A stretch of DNA of 64,000 bases from Arion vulgaris (GCA_020796225.1 CM036774.1:26212791-26276790); one strand, 5' to 3'. Shown: positions 1 to 10,745, counted from the first letter of the stretch. A program made the numbers and translations. Notes: a model not told the origin generated them from the letters alone.

Positions 1-91
1 CTGCCTCTGATAACATCTCATGCCTCCCTAGGGATGCTGTCCTCCCAATGTAAGAATCACAGTGATAGAGAAATATAGCTTGTGTTTTTTG

Positions 92-298
92 TTTTTTTCC
101 TTGATCCAGAAGCACTTGAGCTTTCAGCTCTTCGGCTCAGTGCTATGGACATCGTAAAAACCCTTCGGTTTGGTGCCAGGAACACCGTAAATCTGGAGAA
201 CTTTTGGCTTTTCTGCCAGCCCGCGGAATTGAACCTGCACTCACAGGGAGCTTGTCACCCGTCGTCCAGCGCGATACGAACACGCTGGGCAGGAGGGT
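92..298 (-). mobile_element. SINE-3 copy (tRNA-derived)
   Basis: This is a reverse-strand copy of the commonest SINE family here. On the minus strand it starts with a tRNA-like head (GCCCAGCGTGTTCGTATCGC, then a B-box-like GGTTCAATTCCGCGG, slightly altered here) and ends with GCTCAAGTGCTTCTGGATC plus an A-rich run. Full copies are about 200 bp, so this one is nearly complete. Open frames across it are not genes: the same translated pattern (DPEALELSAL) recurs at every antisense SINE-3 copy. Confidence 0.8.
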
Positions 299-502
299 AT
301 ATAGGTTGTGTAAAACGTGATTCAAATTGATTCAAGATTGTAGACAGTTCAGATTATATTAACTCTGTGTTGACCAAATGCCAGACTATGTGACTTAGGG
401 TTGGACATATTTTTACCAGGAGCCACACTAAAGGGCGTTTTTATTCTAAAAACAAATGGTTTGTAAAAACATGGCTTTTGCCCTGATCCATGAAAAAGTT
501 AA
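299..502. other. unassigned spacer
   Basis: AT-rich spacer between two SINE copies. I see no gene or repeat in it. Confidence 0.5.
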
Positions 503-743
503 TCTTCTTCTTTGCGTTTGTTCTTTACAACCAATTTTAATCACTCTTGTGATATGTTTGATCTTTGCCAAGAACGTGTATACGTTGCACATTGGTTTGG
601 TAGGCCACTAAACGCATAGACTTCTACACGTTTAGAACATGTGCACCCGATATCAGCCAAACCTTCTTAGTCGCCTCTTACGGCAGTTTAAATGGTTCTA
701 TTCTTTACACCTCAAATTTGTGCCCCTGGTAACTGCTCGGGCG
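503..743 (-). mobile_element. SINE-1 copy
   Basis: Minus-strand copy of SINE-1. Family landmarks read in SINE orientation: head CCCGAGTGGTTACTGGGG, middle GGTGTAAAGAATAGAACCA, then GTATACACGTTCTTGGCAAA and a tail of GAAGAA repeats. This copy has several substitutions and a short deletion near the head (the CTGCCACGCATG segment is missing), so it is older than the copies near 48 and 60 kb. Confidence 0.85.
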
Positions 744-960
744 TGAAGAGTTAATATGTTTGATCTTGTCTTGGAACAGAAAATGGCTGACCACACCAGT
801 GAGGAAGCTGAGTCATGGACGGATAGATAAACAAGGAGCAGTACTGTTGGAAGGTCAGAAAGGATTACAGAGGAGAACCATGTACCAAATATCTACAGAT
901 AAGGTAAGGCATTATTTACTTCAATGTGGACAAGTGCTTGCTAATGGAGAACTTACTTTC

Positions 961-1352
961 TTCTTCTTCTTCGAACGCTCCATATCAACCTCTTGTTAAA
1001 CCATTCTTTGTGATATGTATCTCAGAACGATTGTACATTGTGTCAGCTATGTGCCTACTAGTAGGCCAGGGGTAGTTGCGCTTGGGCAACTCAGCTACTC
1101 CATAAAAATCGCACAGGCATGCGTCACGGAGTGGTCACTTCGTGGTCGACTTTGTTGACCAAACCAACATGGAAGACAACAGTTATGGGTTATAAGTCCA
1201 GCCAGGACATCCAATTTCTGGGACACTTTTTATTTACTAGGATAGCTTCCTTAGTCCTCTACCCCAGTCGCCTCGTACAGCATGCCCTTTAGGTCACAAT
1301 GTTACTGTTCTTTACTCCCTGTGCGGGCCCCAGCAACACACTGGTGAAATAG
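961..1352 (-). mobile_element. SINE-2 copy interrupted by a 130-bp insert
   Basis: Minus-strand SINE-2. Its tail (GAAGAAGAAGAAG) lies at 961-975 and its head (CACTGGTGTGTTGCTGGGG, slightly altered) at 1335-1352. SINE-2 shares with SINE-1 an internal stretch AAAGAATAGTAAC...CATGTCGTAAGAGGCGAC and a tail motif ATCACAAAGAGTG. The copy is split at 1071-1200 by a foreign segment flanked by GCCAGG on both sides. Confidence 0.75.
1071..1200. mobile_element. small hairpin-rich insertion inside SINE-2
   Basis: A segment absent from the other SINE-2 copies interrupts this one. The flanks carry a possible 6-bp duplication, GCCAGG (1065-1070 and 1201-1206). The insert begins with an imperfect hairpin (GGTAGTTGCG against CAACTCAGCTACTCC) and has a second self-complementary stretch (GTGGTCACTTCGTGGTCGAC). 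I cannot place it in a family, and no second copy occurs in the window. Confidence 0.45.
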
Positions 1353-1424
1353 AAAACATAACAGATCATATGTACAGAAATATGTACAGTTGTGTGGAGG
1401 TAGAATAAATATGTACAGTTGTGT
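1353..1424 (+). repeat. left end of 30-bp minisatellite, split by LINE
   Basis: Contains AAATATGTACAGTTGTGTGG units of the array that resumes at 2227. The array is interrupted here by a retrotransposon insertion. Confidence 0.8.
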
Positions 1425-2226
1425 TAGTTAGTCTTTCCTCTTGGGCCTGTAGGCGGCGCATAGGGCAGAGGTCATAGTTCTCCATGTCTCGCGGTATGTT
1501 GCTATTTGTTTTAAGTCTTTAATGTTTACTAGGCCCATCGTTGAGCCTTCTCTGGTGATGGTTCTAGCAGAGTCTCTCTTGGTCTTCCTCGTTTTCTTTT
1601 TCCCTCTGGTGTCCATATGAGGATTGGTAAGGGAGTCTTCTCTCATCCATTCTAAGTGTGTGGCCGATGTAGTTCCAGCGGCGCTTTCTTATAAAATTTG
1701 ATACATTTTCTTGCTTGGTCTCTTGTCTTATTTGTGTATTGGGTCTGAAATCTGACCATTTGAGGTTCAGTATTCTTCTAAGACATTTATTCTCAAAGTT
1801 ATCTAATTTTATTTCTAGAGCTTTTGTTGCTTTCCAACTCTTGCATCCATAAGTTAATACTGGAATCACACAAGAGTTAAAGATCTTTAATTTTAAGTGC
1901 TTGCTGAGTGAATTGGACTTCCATATATTTGACAATTTGTTAAAAGCACTTGATGCCAATGCGATTCTGTGTGGAATTTCTGGCGCTGTATCCCCGTAGA
2001 TGACATCATACTTCCTAGGTATGTAAAACTTTTGACTTTTTCAAGAGTGTAGTTTTTAGTTGAATATTTTCTGGACTGCTGGTAAGGTCAACAATTTTTG
2101 TTTTTGTGGTGTTTATTTGGAGACCAATTTGTCCTGAGATATTTTGGAGAAGGTTTGTTTTCATTTGAATATCTTGATGTGATGAACTCAAAGGGCTATA
2201 TCGTCGGCAAAATCAAGGTCTTCTAA
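1425..2226 (-). pseudogene. 5'-truncated non-LTR retrotransposon (RTE-like), RT C-terminal part
   Basis: On the minus strand the sequence enters in the reverse transcriptase at LDFADDIAL (about 2190-2220), which matches the FADD catalytic motif. It then reads through AFNKLSNIWKSNSL, VIPVLTYGCKSW and the C-terminal IRKRRWNYIGHTLRMDERR. Frames shift several times, so it is a pseudogene. The element starts abruptly at the catalytic motif (typical 5' truncation), and its 3' end is a short TAAC-type repeat at 1425-1432. The flanking AGTTGTGT (1417-1424 and 2227-2234) is an 8-bp duplication also found within the host minisatellite unit. The RTE-like assignment rests on the GH.LR C-terminal region and the simple-repeat tail; other clades are possible. 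Confidence 0.8.
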
Positions 2227-2590
2227 AGTTGTGTGGAGATAGGAAGAAATATGTACAGTTGTGTGGAGATAGGAAGAAATATGTACAGTTGTGTGGAGAT
2301 AGGAAGAAATATGTACAGTTGTGTGGAGATAGGAAGAAATATGTACAGTTGTGTGGAGATAGGAAGAAATATGTACAGTTGTGTGGAGATAGGAAGAAAT
2401 ATGTACAGTTGTGTGGAGGAAGGGAGGAAGAAATATGTACAGTTGTGTGGAGAAAAGTGAAAGAAATATGTACAGTTTGTGTGGAGGTGGGGGGTGGAGG
2501 AAATATCAACAGTTTGTGTGGAGGCAGGAAGAAATATCAACAGTTTGTGTGGAGGCAGGAAGAAATATCAACAGTTTGTGTGGACATTTA
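2227..2590 (+). repeat. 30-bp minisatellite
   Basis: About twelve copies of a 30-bp unit containing GTGTGGAGATAGGAAGAAAT. The first seven are nearly identical; the later ones diverge (GGAGGCAGGAAGAAATATCA). Both strands are open because 30 is a multiple of three, which is not evidence of a gene. Confidence 0.95.
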
Positions 2591-3015
2591 TATGTGTGTA
2601 TAAATGTAAGAGTTAAAAGAAGGGAGATAAGCGATGTGTTAAAACGATCAAGTCCTTCTGTTGACGCTGAGGAAAACTTGCCCGTGTAAAGTTACGTCTG
2701 AAAATCGTTAGTGTTCTCCCCTTGCTCAGCTCCACTGTCAGTGTCCAGTCTCACAGAGTGAGAAGAAATCAATATTCATGTGACGGTTAAAGAAATGTGG
2801 TCAGGCTTTATACAGCAGACGAGAGCTGGCGATCGTTGCCTTGGCGACCAGTCTCAAAGACCCTATCCTCTGCAGTCCTTTTCTTGAGTCTTTCTGTCCG
2901 AATATATTTGAATGTTTTCTGAAAGTTGACCTTTCTTATGCAACGTTGTGACGGCATGTGCTAATTTGGTGTCAGCTGTTTCTGTTTGTACAGTTTCTAC
3001 ACCGATCCTATATCT
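2591..3015. other. unassigned spacer
   Basis: Unique-looking sequence between two arrays. I see no supported coding region, RNA or known repeat. Confidence 0.5.
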
Positions 3016-3826
3016 AGCATATCATCTTCTACAACACACTACTCTACTACACTCACTCACACCATCTTCTACAACACCACTGCCTACTATCTTCTACCTC
3101 ACTTCACGCACCATCTTCTACAACACCACTGCTACTACTACCTCACTTCACCATCTTCTACAACACACTGCTACCACTACCTCACTTCACCATCTTCTAC
3201 AACATCACTACTACTACTACTCACTAGCACCATCTTCTACAACCACTGCACTACTACTCACTCACTTGCACCATCTTCTACAACCACTGCTACTACTACC
3301 TCACTTGCACCATCTTCTACAACATCACTGCTACCTACTACACTACTTGCACCATCTTCTACAACACACTGCTACTACTACTCACTTGCACATCTTCTAC
3401 AACCACTGCTACTACTCCACTTGCACCATCTTCTACAACATCACTGCTACTACTACTCCACACTTACCATCTTCTACAACACACTGCTACTACTACACTA
3501 CTTGCACCATCTTCTACAACATCACTGCTACTACTACTACCACCTACTTCACCATCTTCTACAACCACTGCTACTACTACCTCACTTGCACCATCTTCTA
3601 CAACACCACTGCTACTACTACTACCACTCACTCTCACCATCTTCTACAACACCACTCATCACACCACTTCTACAACATCACTGCTACTACTACTCACTCA
3701 CCATCTTCTACAACATCACCACTACTACACACCACTTCTACAACATCACTGCTACTCTACTCACTTGCACCATCTTCTACAACACCACTGCTACTACTAC
3801 TCACTTGCACCATCTTCTCAACATCA
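3016..3826 (+). repeat. about 40-bp imperfect minisatellite
   Basis: About 21 units built around CACCATCTTCTACAAC followed by a variable CTACTACTAC stretch, so unit length varies from roughly 26 to 47 bp. The inner (CTA)n microsatellite explains the length variation. The long overlapping frames here are low-complexity (Thr/Ser/Leu) artefacts. Confidence 0.95.
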
Positions 3827-3851
3827 AAGTTGTGTTGTTTACAGTAAATAC

Positions 3852-4075
3852 TCAGTGGTATACATCTTCTAGACACCGCTATCTTCATTCATATGCCTTA
3901 GGCAGCCATCTTTTTATATGTCCTTTAGACATCCACCATCTTTGTTCATATGTCCTAGACTGCATCTTTGTTCATATGTCCTTTCAACACTACATCTTTG
4001 TTCTATGTCCTTCTATACAGCCCTATATATTCATATGTGCCTTTTAGACAGCCCCATCTTTGTTCAAAATATCTT
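3852..4075 (+). repeat. degenerate about 35-bp tandem repeat
   Basis: Six or so diverged units with the core CATCTTTGTTCATATGTCCT. It may be an old array, since copies differ by many small deletions. Confidence 0.8.
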
Positions 4076-4099
4076 CAGTTACATATGCCGTGTCTGACT

Positions 4100-4800
4100 A
4101 CACTCTTACATAAGTCCTTCTCATCCACACTATTTCATGCAAGTTTTTTTTCACCACACTCTTATATACGTCTTTCTTACCCACATCTTTATAAGTCTGT
4201 CTCATTCACTACATAGTCTTCTCACCCACTCTTACATAAGTCTGTCTATCACACTATTTCATAGTCTTTTCACCACACTTTATCAGTCTTTTTACCCACA
4301 CTCTTACATAAGTCTGTCTCACCCACACTCTTACATAAGTCTGTCTCACCCACACTCTTACATAAGTCTGTCTCATCCACACTTTCTAAGTCTTTTCACC
4401 CACACTCTTAATACGTCTTTCTTACCACCTCTACATAGTCTGTCTCACACTTACATAAGTCTGTATCACCCACACTATTACACAAATCTATTTCACCCAC
4501 ACACTATTACATAAGTTTGTCTTACCCACACTATTTCATAAGTCTTTCTCACCTACACTATTACATAAGTCTTTCTCACCCACACTCTTACATAAGTCTG
4601 TCTCACCTACACTATTACATAAGTTTGTCTCACCCACACTCTTACATAAGTCTGTCTCACCTACACTATTACATAAGTTTGTCTCACCCACACTCTTACT
4701 AAGTCTTTCTCACCCACACTCTTACATAAGTCTGTATCACCCACACTATTACACAAATCAATCTCACCCACACACTATTACATAAGTCTGTCTGCCCACA
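4100..4800 (+). repeat. 27-bp minisatellite
   Basis: About 25 units with core CACTCTTACATAAGTCTGTC. The first 350 bp have many missing bases; the second half is regular, with alternating CTCTTAC and CTATTAC variants that suggest a higher-order two-unit pattern. Confidence 0.95.
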
Positions 4801-5870
4801 TTTTGCACAAGTTGTACTCACCGACACCCTTAGACAAACTAAACTTAGCGACAACACCCGGTAGTTATAGTCTTCACTCACACGCACACAATGTCGCTAG
4901 ACGAGATGTAACTAGTCGCTACTAAAGTATGATAGAGAGAAAGATGGAGATGTTAGCCAACATTTGATGAATATATAACAAATCAAACACAAACTCTGAT
5001 ACCAACTTGAAGAAGTGAGAAACAAAGAGAAAAGAAACATCAACGGATGGGTAAGACCAATTCGCCAGAAGGTAAATCAATCAATGAAAGGAAATCGATT
5101 TTCGGACTGACGGTTGATGACGGGCGAGAGAGATAGAAGGGGGGTGGCAGTGAGGAGAGAGAGACGGGGGTGAGTGATAGAGAGGACATATACAGGAGAG
5201 TATGAATCCTTGCTGGCGTATATGTAGAGCCGGCAACGTTAGCCCCCGTGTTGTTATTACGATGTGCCCGAGACTTTCCCCCACTGTCAGCACCGGATAG
5301 ACCATCAGACGTTGTTAGCAGCACCACCACAGTTGCGTGGTGTGACATCAACCATCGTGTTGTGGCCTGTCAACGGCGTCACTTACATCTGGCGCCTGTT
5401 TTAACGGACCAGGCCTAGACTGCCACGACACCAACAGTAACTATTATTATTATTAATGGGAATATAGACCTGGCATAAGGTCCTTACTTAACCGAAGTAA
5501 CAACATGAGAAGAAACGATACTATTTGATCCGTTCTATTCATGTTCATATATTATTCAAGGGTGCCGCCGATGTACAAGTTAGTTTATTAACGACAATAC
5601 TGTAAGTGTAATTTTGAAGAACAACATGCTTGTGGTGACTTACTTGTTATTGATAATTTGTGTTGACAATAATTCAGACATTAGAACAGTTTTCTGCTGT
5701 ATTTGTTTTGATTCGGACGGAACAAGTGTCCCGGATATTGGATGTTGTATTAATAGTTGTGTATTCTTATCTAGCGATTAGCTGGGCTGCTTGCAAATAT
5801 TGTTTCATCAACAACAACAACGGCGGTGGTGATATTTTATGTGTTTGCGAGTTTGTTGATATAGGATTGG
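4801..5870. other. unassigned region
   Basis: About 1 kb with purine-rich stretches near 5100-5190 and a short (ATT)n at about 5440-5454. Frames of 60-125 codons on either strand have no recognisable domain. I see no supported gene. Confidence 0.5.
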
Positions 5871-6725
5871 GTGATGTGTATACCCAGAGTGGTGATGTGC
5901 ATACACAGAGTGATGATGTGTGTACCCAGAGTGATGATGTGTGTACCCAGAGTGATGATGTGTGTACCCAGAGTGATGATGTGCATACACAGAGTGATGA
6001 TGTGTGTACCCAGAGTGATGATGTGGTACCAGAGTGATGATGTGCATGTACCCAGAGTGATGATGTGTGGTTGATGTGCATCCAGAGTGATGATGTGGCT
6101 GATGTGCATACCCAGAGTGATGATGTGTGGTGATGATGTGTACCCAGAGTGATGTGATGTGTACCAGAGTGATGATGTGTGCTGACCCAGAGTGATGATG
6201 GGTGATGGTACCCAGAGTGATGATGTGTGGCGGATGTGCATCCCAGAGTGATGTGTGGCTGATGTGCATACCCAGAGTGATGATGTGTGGCTAATGTGTA
6301 TACCCAGAGTGGTGATGTGTGGCTGATGTGCATACCCAGAGTGATGATGTGCTACCCAGAGGATGATGTGCATACCCAGAGTGATGATGTGTGCTGATGT
6401 GCATACCCAGAGTGATGATGTGTGGCTATGTGTCATACCCAGAGTGTGATGTGTGGCGGATGTGCATACCCAGAGTGATGATGTGTGGCGGATGTGCATA
6501 CCCAGAGTGATGATGTGTGGCGATGTGCATACCAGAGTGATGATGTGGTGATGTGCATACCCAGAGTGATGCTAATGTAGTGGACTGATGTGCATACCCA
6601 GAGGATGAGTGGGTGATGCATACCCAGAGTGATGATGTGGCTAAGTGATACCCAGGGTGATTGTGATGTGCTACCCAGAGTGATGATTGGCCCAGTGATG
6701 TGTGCGTGAGTGATGTGTCAGTGAT
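5871..6725 (+). repeat. 21- to 32-bp minisatellite
   Basis: Units carry CCCAGAGTGATGATGTG. From 5871 to about 6050 the unit is about 21 bp; beyond that it grows to about 32 bp by adding a GGCTGATGTGCATA segment. Many copies have 1-4 bp deletions, so frames change repeatedly. Confidence 0.95.
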
Positions 6726-7180
6726 GATTCGTGATGATGAGTGGTGAGGTGTTGCTGAAGGGGGTATTTTGGTTGAAATTCGGACTAGATGTCATGATTC
6801 GGACTAGATGTTAGGATACATGATTAGAATTAGATGTCATGATGTACACCTGTCTTGTCGAAGTACCCATTACAGTTTACACACCTGTTCAAACTATTTA
6901 TATCATCATCCTGTGATCTGGGTTTCCAGTGATGTCAATTAGTTACCTTTCTCATCTCCTTATTACCCGCTTCGTGTTACCGTTGTCTAATTATATGTGC
7001 ATAGTCTGCTAATTTGTTTGTTGCTTCGAAAATTTAGATTGTTTTTGCTTTACTGCGAAATTCGAAAGTGTTGGGAGTAGATAGAGTCTTGTTTCCCGGT
7101 AACATAAGGCCTTTCATGTCATTCGGGAAATCGGAAATACCCGTTGAAGTAGGCTGACTTTTGTATGTGTTTGATAGAAC
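6726..7180. other. unassigned region
   Basis: Contains a short duplicated motif (ATTCGGACTAGATGT, 6780-6810). No gene or known repeat seen. Confidence 0.5.
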
Positions 7181-7312
7181 ACTGTAAGCTTTATTGCTAT
7201 GTCATACAATTCTATGTTCATGTACACTGTAAGCTTTATTGCTATGTCATACAATTCTATGTTCATGTACACTGTAAGCTTTATTGCTATGCCATACAAT
7301 TCTATGTTCATG
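7181..7312 (+). repeat. 45-bp tandem repeat, three copies
   Basis: Three nearly perfect 45-bp units starting CACTGTAAGCTTTATTGCTA at 7181, 7226 and 7271, with one transition in the third. Confidence 0.95.
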
Positions 7313-7487
7313 TTTATTTATTGATGAGAAATGTTAACATATGGATGTTATATGGGATGTTAATAAATAGATGTATGGATTAGGTAAATAGATGGATAGA
7401 CTAGATTAGATCAGTATAGTTAGAATAGATAGATCAATAAATCCAATAATAGAAATAGATAGATATGTAGACAGACTGACTGATAGA

Positions 7488-7735
7488 TATATGAGAGAGA
7501 GAGAGAGAGAGAGTTGTGAAGATATATTAAAGATCAGGCAGTCAGAGACCTCGAGAAAGGAAGAGAGAGAGAGAGAAGAGAGAGTAGTAAAGGGGCATTA
7601 AAGAGATAGAGAACAGTGAATGGAATTACAAGAGAGAGAGAGAGAGAGAGAAGGAGTGAGTAGAAGATATATTTAAGATCAGGCAGTCAGAGACTTCGAG
7701 AAAGGAGAGAGAAGAGAGAGAGAGAGAGAGAGCAT
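7488..7735 (+). repeat. (GA)n-rich block with a duplicated spacer
   Basis: Runs of GA alternate with two copies of a segment containing AAGATCAGGCAGTCAGAGAC (about 7529 and 7675), so the block was duplicated as a unit of about 150 bp. Confidence 0.85.
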
Positions 7736-8109
7736 GTCGAAATTTAATAAACGTGAAACTGATTTAACCTTGACACAGTATTGAACGGTGACGGGGCTGC
7801 GTGTAAATGTTGCGTTTATAGATCGATGTGACTGTTGCTGGTCCTCTCAAGGACAACTTTTATGTAGTTGTCACTGGTGTTGTTGTCTGTTGGAAGAAGG
7901 TTGTAGTTGTGTCAGTTGTTGATATAATCCAACAATATTGTGAACGCATGGCACACAAGTTCGTCTGGTGTTGTTTACCTACACATGGACTATGTTATCT
8001 TTCTCTCTCTCTCTCTGCATCTTTCATTCTTAGTCTCTCTCTTTCTCGTTTCATCTCTCTCACTTTCTATCATTCTCATTCTCTCACATTTTCGCCCGCT
8101 ATGTGTTAG
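7736..8109. other. unassigned region with CT-rich tract
   Basis: No gene seen. Pyrimidine-rich simple sequence (CTCTCT, TTTCTC) covers about 7999-8095. Confidence 0.5.
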
Positions 8110-8425
8110 GGCGTAGTCATGGCACCTACTATGGCGCATATGTCCGATTTTTTAGTGAAGGTATATTTTCCTTATCACCAGTCTCCCTCATCATTCAGGT
8201 GAATCTTATTCCTACTTCAGAGGTACTTGTAGGTTAGATCCCCAAGTAAATGATCAGGATCTCCTATAGTTCAACCGCGTACCGTGTGCACACAACCGCG
8301 TACCGTGCGTACACCGAAATTATTTTTGGGCTCAAACTGGCTTCGAACCCCGGAACTTGCACGACACGTGTTCACTAGCGCTTCGTGTTATCCACTTCAC
8401 GATCAGCGACCCCATTCTCGCACAT
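8110..8425 (-). mobile_element. SINE-5 copy (tRNA-derived)
   Basis: On the minus strand a tRNA-like head reads GGGTCGCTGATCGTGAAGTG, then GGGGTTCGAAGCCAG, an excellent B-box. The distal part (TTATCACC, CATGGC.CCTA.TATGGCGC) is shared with a second antisense copy at 62.76-63.02 kb. Two diverged copies with the same tRNA-like head support a SINE over a solitary tRNA gene, and there is no complete cloverleaf. Confidence 0.7.
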
Positions 8426-8566
8426 ATTCTCTGTCTTGTTCACTCACTCTCACACTCACACATGTGAGCTCTTTCACTCACCGACTCTCACACATTCTCT
8501 CAGAAACTCTCTATCATAGGCTCGTATTTTGATCTCTTGAATATTTCTCTCGCGTTCAGTGGTTCA

Positions 8567-8735
8567 AGAAAGAAAGAATGTCATAGGGACACCATGAAAC
8601 GAACTTTATTGAGAGAGTCGGGAAATATCAGTGTCTTGATTGTATAGAAGAGAATGAGCGAGTTGCTCAGGATAGAGAGATATGGAGAAATTACTTGCAG
8701 GCTCTATGTAATGTGTAACGGTACGAGAGGAATAG
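8567..8735 (+). pseudogene. 3' end of LINE family a
   Basis: Matches the terminal part of the element also found at 32.7-33.1 kb and 40.2-40.8 kb: ACGAACTTTATTGAGAGAG, then CAGGATAGAGAGATATGGAG, ending TAACGGTACGAGAGGAAT. In the better copies this encodes the last residues of pol (AAQDR..WRN.LQA). Only about 170 bp remain. Confidence 0.7.
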
Positions 8736-8759
8736 ATTTACCCCAAAAAAAACTGTTTA

Positions 8760-8968
8760 ACATTTGCATTCAACGATCTTCTCCCCCCGTTTTGTCAATG
8801 TTCCATGTCTCACAATCATATGTTTCCATGAGAAAACTGCCGGCTCTTAACCCGTGATTTTTGTTCTTATGTCAGTTCCCTTCCATAGGTTAGTTAGTTC
8901 TTTTAGTTTTTGTAAAGAAATGCTCATCCTTTTGTTAATTTCTTTTATAGCATTCCTGTCATTTGTCG
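8760..8968 (-). pseudogene. RT C-terminal fragment of a non-LTR element
   Basis: The minus strand reads NAIKEINKRMSISLQKLKEL then TNLWKGTDIRTKI, resembling the thumb-side segment of RTE/CR1-like RTs (an R...A...L..LW......TK pattern before the YG.E.W motif). It is cut at 8969 by the next minisatellite. The family call is by eye. Confidence 0.5.
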
Positions 8969-9500
8969 GACACAAGTACAAATAGACAGAGAAAGTGTCA
9001 CACAAGTACAAATAGACAGAGAAAGTGTCACACAAGTACAAATAGACAGAGAAAGTGTCACACAAGTAAAATAGACAGAGAAAGTGTCACAAAGTACAAA
9101 TAGACAAAAAAGTGTCACACAAGTACAAATAGACAGAGAAAGTGTCATATAGACACAAGTACAAATAGACAGAGAAAGTGTCATATAGACACAAGTACAA
9201 ATAGGAGCAGAAAGTGTCACACAAGTACAAATAGGCAGAGAAAGTGTCACATAGACACAAGTACAAATAGACATAGAAAGTGGCATATAGACTCAAGTAC
9301 AAATAGGCAGAGAAAGTGTCACATAGACACAAGTACAAATAGACAATAAAGTGGCATATAGACTCAAGTACAAATAGACAGAGAAAGTGTCATATAGACA
9401 CAAGTACAAATAGACATAGAAAGTGTCATATAGACACAAGTACAAATAGACATAGAAAGTGTCATATAGACACAAGTACAAATAGACATAGAAAGTGTCA
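8969..9500 (+). repeat. 30/36-bp minisatellite
   Basis: About 16 units with core ACAAGTACAAATAGACAGAG. The unit is 30 bp at first (8969-9060), then 36 bp after an extra ATAGAC is added. It abuts a LINE fragment at its left edge. Confidence 0.95.
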
Positions 9501-9802
9501 ATCTTCTGTAGACAGAACGAACGTAATATCAACGTAGAGACTGAGACAACTCAAGCCAACGTGCCTGACCTGGTACTAGACTTTGATCGATATTTAAACA
9601 GCATACATCTATTTGATTTAATACTCACTACTTGCGCATACTCGTTGATCGATTCAGACCCATTCATCAGCTAGGAAACACGAGGAAGATGCGAGGGAAG
9701 GAAGTGAAGGGGGGCTGATTTTTCAATCTTAATTCTCTTACTTTCTTTACGTTTGTCGTCCTCAATCAGGCTTTCATAGCAGAGACAAGACCAGTGAGTT
9801 TT
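9501..9802. other. unassigned spacer
   Basis: No gene, RNA or repeat recognised. Confidence 0.5.
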
Positions 9803-9815
9803 AATGCGGAGAACT

Positions 9816-10015
9816 GCCCGCGTGCCCAGCGTGTTCGTAGCGCGTTGGACTACGGGTGACTAGTCCTCTGTAAGTGCGGGTTCAACTCCGCGGACTGGCA
9901 GAAAAGCTACAGGTTTCCCCAGATTTACGGTGTTGTGGCACCGAGCCGAAGGGTTACGATGTCCATGACACCGAGCCGAAAGCTTTCAGCTCAAGTGCTT
10001 CTGGATGGATAAAAA
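9816..10015 (+). mobile_element. SINE-3, full length, 13-bp TSD
   Basis: Forward full-length SINE-3 of 200 bp. Head GTGTTCGTAGCGCGTTGG (A-box region), B-box-like GGGTTCAACTCCGCGG, 3' end AAGTGCTTCTGGATGG, then an A run. It is flanked by a perfect 13-bp duplication AATGCGGAGAACT (9803-9815 and 10016-10028). This is the clearest copy for defining the family's limits. Confidence 0.93.
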
Positions 10016-10039
10016 AATGCGGAGAACTAACTTTAGTTG

Positions 10040-10745
10040 CAGTTATAATAATAATAATTCCTCTCGTACTGTTATATGTTACATAGCGCCTCAGCGTCGT
10101 GCGGTATATTTTCTAAGTATGATGCAAGTCTTCGAAATGCCGCACTTAAAAGTTTTTTCTTTAAAATAACCTTTAATTGTAATTTTAATTGTGATGCTTA
10201 TGCCCTCCCCACCCCTTACAAAATCCGCCCGATGCAGCCGCCTCTCTGTTTCATAGCACGGTACGGCCCTGTAGGGTCTGCAAGTAATTTCTTCATACCG
10301 CTCTATCCTGGGCAACTAGCTCAATCTCTTTCATGGAATTGAGTCCAATATTTCTTGCCTCTCTCAGTAAAGTTCCTTTCATGGTTTACCCTAGGGCGTT
10401 CTCTATTTCTTGAACCCTTTGCATCCCACTTCAATGCCTGCTTTGATATTCTTTGATCATTTCTTCTCAAGATGTGCCCAACATATCTCATCTTCTCTTT
10501 CTTATAACAGTTGTCACTAGTGGTTGACCAGACATGTCTCTGATTTCATCACTTCTCCTGAATTCTTCCATTTTATATTCATTATTTTCCTACATCTATT
10601 TTCAAAAACATTCAACTTGCTTTCTATATCTTTAGTCATTTTCCAACTCTCGCTGCATATGTTAGGATTGATACAACATTTGAATTGAAAATTCGTAATT
10701 TAGTTTTAATACTATATAACTTGCACTTATACACAATATCAATCA
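10040..10745 (-). pseudogene. LINE family a fragment, interrupted by a MITE
   Basis: Minus-strand pol C-terminus. Read in sense it contains CYKK...RYVGHILRRNDQRISK, then weaker matches to QALKWDAKGS.KR.RP and the terminal region. The 3' end (CGTACTGTTATATG, about 10060-10083) is separated from the body by hAT-M3 at 10092-10271. Several stops and frameshifts make it dead. The upstream part (to about 10745) has the RT-end motifs only weakly. Confidence 0.65.
10092..10271. mobile_element. hAT-M3 MITE, 180 bp
   Basis: The termini are CAGCGTCGTGCGG at left and CGGTACGGCCCTG at right, i.e. inverted ends of the form CAGGG.CGTG. The flanking 8-mers TAGCGCCT (10084-10091) and TAGGGTCT (10272-10279) each differ by one base from the uninterrupted LINE-a sequence TAGGGCCT, so they are an aged 8-bp duplication. 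Eight-base duplications indicate the hAT superfamily. Other copies: 20968-21143 and about 46895-47067. The overlapping frames are incidental. Confidence 0.8.

Noticed and set aside
2948..4047. 299- and 353-codon plus frames rich in Ser, Thr and Tyr
   Set aside because: Low-complexity reading of CTT/CTA tandem repeats, open in two frames at once.
8284..8425. Possible tRNA gene on the minus strand with a perfect B-box
   Set aside because: A second copy at 62.9 kb shares the downstream body, and I could not complete a cloverleaf; a SINE head is more likely.
10076..10342. Conserved open frame shared by three loci
   Set aside because: The shared sequence is the hAT-M3 MITE; the frames shift between copies and no protein family is evident.
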